From contig JAZUKH010000245.1 of NCBI GenBank assembly GCA_045643185.1, positions 1 to 11,249 on the forward strand: a stretch of DNA of 11,249 nt. Direction: 5' to 3'. The notes beneath the pieces were generated by a model. That model was not told the DNA's origin. It saw nothing but the letters and a program-made list of their open reading frames with translations, and ran no database searches. Origin of the DNA: RGIG464 sp045643185 (GTDB taxonomy: Bacteria > Myxococcota_A > Bradymonadia > UBA4248). Made by a program: the position numbers and the translations under genes. Below, one piece after another: positions 1-4,597 of the stretch; the stretch's first letter is position 1, and the number at the start of each line of letters is the position of its first letter.

Positions 1-128
1 GCGAGCAACCAAGCGGCGGTCAGGGCGAGCAACCAAGCGGCGGTCAGGGCGAGCAACCAAGCGGCGGTCAGGACGAACCAAGCGGCGGTCAGGGCGAGCA
101 ACCAAGCGGCGGTCAGGACGAACCAAGC
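1..128 (+). repeat. In-frame tandem repeat encoding a GEQPSGGQ stalk
   Basis: Three identical 24-bp units (1-24, 25-48, 49-72) are followed by a 21-bp variant (73-93), another 24-bp unit (94-117) and the start of a second variant (from 118). The array runs off the left edge. Each 24-mer encodes GEQPSGGQ and the 21-mer DEPSGGQ, so all length changes keep frame. The units are identical at DNA level, including synonymous positions, which points to recent slippage or homogenisation. It probably forms a flexible hydrophilic linker between the membrane anchor and the Cys-rich modules. Confidence 0.95.
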
Positions 129-1742
129 GACCCGATCTGCACAGTAAACGCCGTCAAATGCTTTGACCGGTTCATGCACACCTGCACAGGCACCGAGTGG
201 CGCGCTGACAACGAATGCCCGTTCGACTGCAAACCCGGCGTCGATGCCTGCGCCGACTGCGCGTCGGGCGCCAAACAATGTGCCGACAACGTCGCCAGTG
301 TGTGCGAAAACGGCAGCTGGCGCACGCAGACCTGCGACTTGGGCTGTGACGGCGACGTCTGCGCCACACCAACACCCGTCAACAACAACCAACCCACGCG
401 CTACCTCACAGATCACGATCACCCGTTTTCACCCATCACGCCCTACGTGCTTGAGCGCATGAAACAGATCGCGGCAAAAAACTCGAACGTGAACGAAAAC
501 GTGTTTATGAAGGTCGGCGATTCCAACCATGCCTACGAATTTGACGGACGCTTCATGCGGTGTTTTTCGGACGACACGTCGCAGCAGGTCACGTTGGGTG
601 ACCACGCCGAGTTGAGCGACGCCATTTCGTATTTTCAGTCTGGCCCAATCGATTCGTTCAACCGCAACTCGTTGGCTGCCGTCGGCGGTCAGTCGACCGT
701 CTACATTCTGTCGTCTTACTACGATTATCCGCTAAAAAGCGAGATCGAAGCGCTTCATCCGCGCTACGCGTTCTTTGGTCACGGTGCCAACGACATCGGT
801 AACGGCAGTTTTACGCACAAAGCCGTGACCTACACGTCATACGGGGCAAGCACAACAGCCCAAGGCTATAGCTACTCGATCCAGTATTTTTACCGCAACA
901 TCACGAAGTCAATGGACATGATGGAAGCGGCCGGCATCATTCCCATGATCACCAACATCGTTCCTCGCCATGACACGCCTTCCACGATCAACTATCTAGA
1001 CGGCGCGCCTGCGATCTCCTCGCCCTCCGACTATCCGACGCACATGGTCGCCGCATTTAACGCCGTCATTCGCGGCAACGCCGAGGATCGTCAACTTCCG
1101 TTTTTGGACCTTCACGCCGTTTTTGAGCCACTCCCCGACGAAGGCATTTCGTCCGACAAAGCGCATTCAAGCTACGAATCAGGCGGTTCGCCATGCAACT
1201 TCACGGCGTCAGGCATGCAATACGGCGTCAACAACCGCAACCTATACAGCATCACCATGCTTCGCAACACGTGGAATGCGTTTGCAAACCACGTCGGTGG
1301 CGACGCCCCTCTGAACGAGCCCTTCGTCGGCACAGGCTCGCCCGACGCCCCCTTTATGATCACGAGTTTGCCCTTCACACACGTCGCCGACACCTCAAAA
1401 AGCCCGTATTCGAGCATCAACAGCTATGCCTGCGACTCGAACACGCCCGAAAAAGGTCCGGAATACTTTTACAAACTCGTTCTTCCCGAAACCAAACGCC
1501 TTCGTTTGTTTGCGCTCAGCTCGACGACGAGCGTGGACGCCGACATTCACGTGTTGAGCGACACCCCCACCGGTGACCAATGCGTCAAACGCAGCGACAT
1601 CATGATCCAGGGCACGCTGAGCGCCGGCACCTATTACGTCGTCGTCGACACGTATGACAATGCCTCCAACGCGGGAAAATACCTGCTCGGCATCGTCGAA
1701 TGCGACAGCGACGCCCACAATTGTGATCCGCAAATACATTAA
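3..1742 (+). CDS. Secreted/surface SGNH (GDSL-type) hydrolase, 5' partial
   Basis: The reading frame is open from base 3 to the TAA ending at 1742 (579 residues visible), so the first ATG at 174 is internal and the true start and any signal peptide lie outside the window. Domains, numbered from base 3: a stalk of 7-8-residue repeats (GEQPSGGQ, DEPSGGQ) at 1-42; two Cys-rich modules at about 46-120, both Cys-x6-Cys-x7-Cys-x(9-10)-Cys-x3-Cys with a central G-x-W-R; an SGNH hydrolase domain at about 135-430; and a C-terminal beta domain at about 440-567 resembling the PPC (pre-peptidase C-terminal) fold, with an AGTYYVVVD strand. The SGNH signature is visible as V-GDS-N (Ser174), GAND (Asn263) and DKAH (Asp385, His388). 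In this family Ser/His/Asp catalyse ester hydrolysis, often deacetylation of polysaccharides; the substrate here is unknown. The stalk and Cys modules suggest an exported, envelope-anchored protein (inference). The fold call is fairly sure, the enzyme specificity is not. Confidence 0.8.
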   Translation, partial: EQPSGGQGEQPSGGQGEQPSGGQDEPSGGQGEQPSGGQDEPSDPICTVNAVKCFDRFMHTCTGTEWRADNECPFDCKPGVDACADCASGAKQCADNVASVCENGSWRTQTCDLGCDGDVCATPTPVNNNQPTRYLTDHDHPFSPITPYVLERMKQIAAKNSNVNENVFMKVGDSNHAYEFDGRFMRCFSDDTSQQVTLGDHAELSDAISYFQSGPIDSFNRNSLAAVGGQSTVYILSSYYDYPLKSEIEALHPRYAFFGHGANDIGNGSFTHKAVTYTSYGASTTAQGYSYSIQYFYRNITKSMDMMEAAGIIPMITNIVPRHDTPSTINYLDGAPAISSPSDYPTHMVAAFNAVIRGNAEDRQLPFLDLHAVFEPLPDEGISSDKAHSSYESGGSPCNFTASGMQYGVNNRNLYSITMLRNTWNAFANHVGGDAPLNEPFVGTGSPDAPFMITSLPFTHVADTSKSPYSSINSYACDSNTPEKGPEYFYKLVLPETKRLRLFALSSTTSVDADIHVLSDTPTGDQCVKRSDIMIQGTLSAGTYYVVVDTYDNASNAGKYLLGIVECDSDAHNCDPQIH

Positions 1743-1755
1743 AATATATGTGGAA

Positions 1756-1771
1756 GGGGAAAGTCTTCCCC
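1756..1771. other. Short stem-loop after the hydrolase gene
   Basis: GGGGAA (1756-1761) pairs with TTCCCC (1766-1771) around a 4-base loop, 13 bases after the hydrolase stop codon. No T-run follows on the plus strand, so it is not a standard intrinsic terminator. It could stabilise the transcript 3' end or cooperate with the large palindrome directly downstream. Confidence 0.45.
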
Positions 1772-1774
1772 TAC

Positions 1775-1845
1775 GCGGCTATTTCGTATTTCCGTAGAGA
1801 CGTGTGAGCCACGCGTCTCTACTACGGAAATACGAAATACGCCGC
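1775..1845. repeat. Long imperfect palindrome, REP-like
   Basis: Outer stem GCGGC (1775-1779) pairs with GCCGC (1841-1845). After a single unpaired C (1840), a perfect 17-bp stem pairs 1780-1796 with 1823-1839. After a 3-base offset (1820-1822), GAGACG (1797-1802) pairs with CGTCTC (1814-1819), leaving an 11-base apical loop. In all, 28 base pairs are possible. Read on the minus strand, the outline (GC stem, one-base bulge, TATTTC-led inner stem, GAAATA-GCC closing arm) matches the two palindromes at 4180-4261. It lies between two plus-strand genes; no ORF supports a coding role. I infer a dispersed palindromic repeat of the REP/small-MITE type. Confidence 0.7.
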
Positions 1846-1954
1846 TACCCCTTCGCCTGGCAGGGCCCACGTCATCATGGCGTCGTTGTGCCCTTGTGTT
1901 TTTCACGTTTTGCCCGGTTGGGCACCGGCGTGATGTTTGATCAACTTATTTTTT

Positions 1955-1961
1955 GAAGGAG
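1955..1961 (+). promoter_or_regulatory. Ribosome binding site for the flavin reductase-like gene
   Basis: GAAGGAG lies 7 bases before the ATG at 1969, a near-consensus Shine-Dalgarno at ideal spacing, and fixes this start. I could not find a convincing -35/-10 pair in the 110 bases upstream. Confidence 0.85.
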
Positions 1962-1968
1962 ACAAAGT

Positions 1969-2454
1969 ATGGCAGACAAACTCGACATCAGTGCTTTTGA
2001 GATTTTTGACAAAAGCTGGGCGCTCGTCACAGCGGGCACGCTCAAAGACTTTAACACGATGACGATCAGCTGGGGCGGGCTTGGCACCTTGTGGTCCAAA
2101 CCGGTTGCGACCGTCTACATCAAACCCGTTCGCCACACCTGGCAATACATGAATCAGAGTGAATATTTCTCGGTCAGTTTTTATGACGAGGACTATCGCC
2201 AAGACCTTTTGACGCTCGGCACCAAGTCTGGCCGCGATGGCGACAAAGTGGCGCTCACGCGTTTGAACGCCGTCGAAAGCGACGGCATCGTGACCTTCAA
2301 ACAGGCTAAGATCACGCTCGTTTGCCGCAAAATCTACTGGCAGGATATGAACCGCGACGCCATGCCCGAAGACGTCATCAAAACGTACTACGAGACCGAA
2401 GAGCCGCACCGCATGTACGTCGGCGAGGTCGTAAAAGTCATTCGTCAGGGCTAA
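1969..2454 (+). CDS. Flavin reductase-like FMN-binding protein
   Basis: A complete 161-residue protein with a strong Shine-Dalgarno. The sequence matches the flavin reductase-like split-barrel family (PF01613 type). An N-terminal strand with W-A-L-V-T-A-G (residues 18-24) is followed by FNTMTISWGGLG (28-39), the family's 'namt.sw' segment. Then come a K-P-V-A-T-V-Y-I strand and R-H-T-W-QYMNQSEYFSVSF (56-72), where Arg/Thr and the S-x-x-F-S-V pattern sit next to the flavin phosphate in relatives. Members bind FMN and act as NAD(P)H:flavin oxidoreductases or related electron carriers; small versions are common in anaerobes. No signal peptide or membrane segment is seen, so it is cytoplasmic. 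It stands alone: a 226-base gap separates it from the hydrolase and the next gene is convergent, so context gives no redox partner. Family is confident; physiological substrate is unknown. Confidence 0.85.
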   Translation: MADKLDISAFEIFDKSWALVTAGTLKDFNTMTISWGGLGTLWSKPVATVYIKPVRHTWQYMNQSEYFSVSFYDEDYRQDLLTLGTKSGRDGDKVALTRLNAVESDGIVTFKQAKITLVCRKIYWQDMNRDAMPEDVIKTYYETEEPHRMYVGEVVKVIRQG

Positions 2455-2462
2455 TCGAACCA

Positions 2463-2641
2463 GCGCCGTCCGTAGCACGGCGCAACCAGTTTGTGCGCAA
2501 ACAGGTTGCGTGCCCGCGAGCCTTCGGCACGTGGGCAAAAAGAGGAGGGCGAGGCTTCGTTAACCGAGCTCGTCTTGCCTTCGGCTTCGACGAACCCAGT
2601 TAGGCAAGCACCGGCGTTGCCGGTGCGCGCCTTTCAGGCGC
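2463..2641. repeat. Array of six consecutive stem-loops in the convergent gap
   Basis: Between the flavin reductase-like gene and mnmE nearly every base can pair locally. H1: GCGCCGT 2463-2469 with 2477-2483. H2: CGCAACC/GGTTGCG plus GTTTG/CAAAC, 2481-2510, with an A-A mismatch and TGCG loop. H3: 2512-2536, again with an internal A-A mismatch and a C(TTCG)G cap. H4: TCGTC/GACGA 2570-2593, also capped by GCC-TTC-GGC. H5: GCACCGGC/GCCGGTGC 2608-2626, perfect, loop GTT. H6: GCGCCT/AGGCGC 2627-2641, perfect, loop TTC, abutting H5. An alternative pairing joins CTTGCCT (2574-2580) to AGGCAAG (2602-2608). None has a proper T-run, so ordinary termination is not a full explanation. No protein-coding signal was found here. 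Confidence 0.65.
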
Positions 2642-2684
2642 TGATTTTCTACATTCTGCGCCTATTTTTGCGTTTTATGACACG

Positions 2685-2710
2685 CGCATAGAACGCTTCG
2701 CGTTCATGCG
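2685..2710 (-). terminator. mnmE: Stem-loop at the 3' end of mnmE, candidate terminator
   Basis: CGCAT (2685-2689) and GAACGC (2691-2696) pair with GCGTTC (2700-2705) and ATGCG (2706-2710), giving 11 base pairs with one bulged base (2690) and a 3-base loop. It begins 7 bases after the mnmE stop on the minus strand, where the loop region reads GCGAAGC, known as an exceptionally stable DNA mini-hairpin. No T-run follows on the minus strand; on the plus strand a modest TGGTTTTATTT follows, so it may act on transcripts coming from the plus side or only stabilise the mnmE 3' end. Confidence 0.45.
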
Positions 2711-2717
2711 TCTGGTT

Positions 2718-4112
2718 TTATTTACCAATACAGAATGTCGAAAAGATCTGGTTAAGCACGTCGTCCGAAGCGATGGTACCAGTGATCTCACTGAGTGCAT
2801 CGGCAGCTTCATGCAGGTCTTCGGCGACACACTCGGCCGGCAACCCAGCGTGAACCGCCGACAAAGCGCGTTCAATGGCCTCGCGCGACTGGTCGAGCTT
2901 GGTAATATGTCGCTGAGATGTAAGCAGAGTCACGTTTTCGCGCGCAGCCTCCATTTCGTCAGATATGCGCACCAACGTGTTTTCGAGCTCAGCCATGCCA
3001 TCGCCCGACAGGATGGAGATGAGCAATTCGGTCATGCCATAGGCTTGTAGCGCAGGTGAAAGCGCGACGACCTCATTTGTCAGATCCGACTTGGTTCGCA
3101 CGCAAAGCACGCGTTTTTGCTGATTCAACGCGTCAAACGTCTCACGAATGGCGTCAATTTCAGTCTCGATGGCACGCAACTCGGTCATATCGGCGTCAGC
3201 CGGGACCAAAACGAGCAACAGGTCGGTCTTTGCGACCTGCTCACGGGCACGCGAGACGCCAATTTTTTCGACCAAATTGGTCGTTTCGGTCAACCCAGCC
3301 GTGTCGACGAGCGTCACGTCACGTCCTTCGATAACCGTGTGTTCCTCGATGGTATCGGTGGTGGTGCCCGCAATGTCGGTGACGATGGCGCGCTCGTGAC
3401 CGAGCAATCGGTTAAAGAGCGAGGACTTACCCGCGTTTGGGCGTCCAACGAGGGCGACGCGCGTTCCGCCAGCGCGGTATTGCTCGTGGGCCCGTTTCAT
3501 GCGTGTCATGACGTCGATTAGATGCTTTGACTCGTTGACGATGCGCGTCGCTGGGAACGGCGCCAATTCTTCTTCGGTCGAAAAGTCGATCGAAGCTTCA
3601 ACTGCGACGAGCAGATTCATGATGGTCGTTCGCAATTCATCAACGACTTTTGAAACCGAGCCAGAAAGCTGACGATGTGCTTCACGGCACTGCAAGTCGT
3701 TTTGTGCATGAATGATGTCCATAATGGCTTCGGCGCGCGACAAGTCCAGTTTTCCATTCAAAAACGCGCGTTGTGAGAATTCACCACGGTCGGCTGGCAC
3801 TGCGCCCGCCGCGATCAATGCCTTGAGCACGCGCGACAGGTTGACGCTTCCGCCGTGTGCATAGATCTCAACGGTGTCTTCGCCCGTAAACGAGTTTGGG
3901 TTTTCAAAGCGACAGACCATCACGTCATCAAGCGCTTCATCCGTCGTAGGATGATAAATCGTCCGGTAATGCATTTGGCGCGTCACCAGCTTTTTTTTGT
4001 GCAAACATCGCTCAATGATACTAAAGGCATCTGGCCCGGAAATTCTTAACACACCGATCGCTGCAGGCGCCTGGCCTGAAGCGATCGCCGCAATCGTCGT
4101 ATTTTTCATCAT
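2718..4112 (-). CDS. mnmE: tRNA uridine-5-carboxymethylaminomethyl modification GTPase MnmE
   Basis: A complete 464-residue protein, a normal length for the family. MnmE works with MnmG to install the 5-carboxymethylaminomethyl group on the wobble uridine of certain tRNAs, using a formyl-folate derived carbon and GTP hydrolysis. The N-terminal folate-binding domain (about 1-120) starts TIAAIASGQAPAAIGVLRISG and contains GEFSQRAFLNGKLDL (110-124). A helical domain flanks an inserted G domain at about 217-385, with P-loop GRPNAGKSS (223-231), switch region GTTTD (249-253) and DTAG (270-273). The protein ends in the invariant CIGK, whose Cys is characteristic of the family. The G4 motif is TKSD (340-343) rather than NKxD. 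Two ATGs are adjacent (4112 and 4109); neither has a clear Shine-Dalgarno. It is convergent with the flavin reductase-like gene and separated from the upstream giant gene by 485 bases and a terminator, so it is probably monocistronic. Confidence 0.97.
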   Translation of the reverse strand: MMKNTTIAAIASGQAPAAIGVLRISGPDAFSIIERCLHKKKLVTRQMHYRTIYHPTTDEALDDVMVCRFENPNSFTGEDTVEIYAHGGSVNLSRVLKALIAAGAVPADRGEFSQRAFLNGKLDLSRAEAIMDIIHAQNDLQCREAHRQLSGSVSKVVDELRTTIMNLLVAVEASIDFSTEEELAPFPATRIVNESKHLIDVMTRMKRAHEQYRAGGTRVALVGRPNAGKSSLFNRLLGHERAIVTDIAGTTTDTIEEHTVIEGRDVTLVDTAGLTETTNLVEKIGVSRAREQVAKTDLLLVLVPADADMTELRAIETEIDAIRETFDALNQQKRVLCVRTKSDLTNEVVALSPALQAYGMTELLISILSGDGMAELENTLVRISDEMEAARENVTLLTSQRHITKLDQSREAIERALSAVHAGLPAECVAEDLHEAADALSEITGTIASDDVLNQIFSTFCIGK

Positions 4113-4144
4113 AACATTATCGCGAATAAATCATGTAAAGCAGA
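4110..4144 (-). promoter_or_regulatory. mnmE: Possible mnmE promoter and start region
   Basis: On the minus strand GATAAT (4121-4116) is a 5/6 match to the -10 consensus and lies only 3 bases before the first ATG; TTTACA (4139-4134) resembles a -35 but is only 12 bases upstream of it, too close for a standard pair. No Shine-Dalgarno is visible. If this -10 is used, transcription would start at or near the second ATG (4109), giving a leaderless message. This is a weak, sequence-only proposal. Confidence 0.25.
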
Positions 4145-4150
4145 AAAGCT

Positions 4151-4169
4151 ACGGGGGCTTTGCCCCCGT
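4151..4169. other. Perfect 8-bp hairpin with TTT loop
   Basis: ACGGGGGC (4151-4158) and GCCCCCGT (4162-4169) form a perfect stem around a 3-base TTT loop, about 40 bases upstream of mnmE. No T-run follows on either strand, so it is not an ordinary intrinsic terminator. It sits 10 bases from the paired palindromes at 4180-4261 and may be part of the same composite element. Confidence 0.6.
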
Positions 4170-4179
4170 CCCCATATTA

Positions 4180-4261
4180 GCGTGGCGTATCATGCCCAAA
4201 GGGCTGATAGCCACGCGGCGTAGCGTATTCTGGGCGCAAAGCGTCCCAGAATAGCTACGCC
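4180..4261. repeat. Pair of adjacent REP-like palindromes
   Basis: Two palindromes abut. The first (4180-4216) pairs GCGTGGC/GCCACGC, leaves G4187 unpaired, then TATCA/TGATA, a bulged T4193, GCCC/GGGC and an AAA loop. The second (4217-4261) pairs GGCGTAGC/GCTACGCC, leaves G4225 unpaired, then TATTCTGGG/CCCAGAATA, CGC/GCG with bulged T4244, and again an AAA loop. The shared plan (GC-rich foot, one bulged G before TAT, AAA loop) and the similar feet GCGTGGC and GCGTAGC indicate two diverged copies of one element, like a REP doublet. The palindrome at 1775-1845 shares the plan in opposite orientation. Neither copy has coding potential. Confidence 0.75.
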
Positions 4262-4454
4262 AACCATAATATATATTATAAATTATATTGAGATATTCTG
4301 AAATAGTATTTCATTTATAGTTACTATTCAGCCGGGAATCATAATTTTTTTTAGATTCTACGTTGATCCTTGAGCATTTTGTTTTTTGAGCCGCGTCGCC
4401 GTACCACGTTACGTCGCTACACTTCGGCATCGAACAAGTCGCGCCCGCTCGCCC

Positions 4455-4496
4455 AATCTCAGCCTGCTTGCCTTAGGCTTCGCTACGGCTGAGATT
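4455..4496. other. Stem-loop with 10-bp stem
   Basis: AATCTCAGCC (4455-4464) is perfectly complementary to GGCTGAGATT (4487-4496). The 22-base interior can form a small GCC-TTA-GGC hairpin. It lies downstream of the giant gene's terminator. A TTTTAA stretch follows on the plus strand, but no plus-strand gene precedes it, so a terminator role is doubtful. Confidence 0.55.
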
Positions 4497-4549
4497 TTAA
4501 ATTTCTGACCAGACAATGCTTCCTCAGCTGAACAGTAACCATTACGACG

Positions 4550-4580
4550 AAAAAAAAAGCCCCGCATGAGGCGGGGCTTT
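4550..4580 (-). terminator. Rho-independent terminator of the giant repeat gene
   Basis: On the minus strand, AAAGCCCCGC pairs with GCGGGGCTTT around a 5-base CTCAT loop, and the T-tract from the A-run at 4550-4558 (9 bases) overlaps the 3' arm. It begins 17 bases after the TAA at 4600-4598. This is a classic intrinsic terminator and separates the giant gene's transcript from mnmE. Confidence 0.95.
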
Positions 4581-4597
4581 GAATCAGGGATCAGGTA

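Larger units (their letters stand above)
4113..4597. other. Intergenic region between the giant repeat gene and mnmE
   Basis: These 485 bases contain no credible gene. From low to high coordinate they hold the mnmE upstream region, three adjacent hairpins (4151-4261), an AT-rich island (about 4262-4390), a GC-rich stretch with an isolated stem-loop (4455-4496), and the terminator of the giant gene. The AT-rich island includes a perfect 14-base palindrome (4266-4279) and a 7-bp inverted repeat AATAGTA/TACTATT (4302-4308, 4322-4328). An unannotated small RNA or mobile remnant is possible, but nothing identifies one. Confidence 0.7.

Noticed and set aside
1..128. CRISPR-like or non-coding tandem array
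   Set aside because: The units are contiguous without unique spacers, are multiples of three, and continue in frame into the hydrolase.
174..176. ATG at 174 as the start of the hydrolase gene
   Set aside because: The frame is open upstream to base 3 and encodes a regular stalk repeat and the first cysteines of a Cys-rich module that this ATG would cut in half. No Shine-Dalgarno precedes it.
1903..2538. A 211-residue minus-strand open frame over the flavin reductase-like gene
   Set aside because: It is antisense to a gene with a strong ribosome binding site and a recognisable family, and its translation shows no family features.
2463..2641. Integron-type attC sites
   Set aside because: The stems lack recognisable R-box core sites (GTTRRRY-type) and there is no cassette or integrase gene in the window, so I kept only the description of stem-loops.
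4151..4261. Hairpins upstream of mnmE as a riboswitch or T-box
   Set aside because: They are simple separate palindromes with tight 3-base loops, show no conserved ligand-binding core, and the pairs resemble the palindrome at 1775-1845, which is not upstream of mnmE. A repeat element explains them better.
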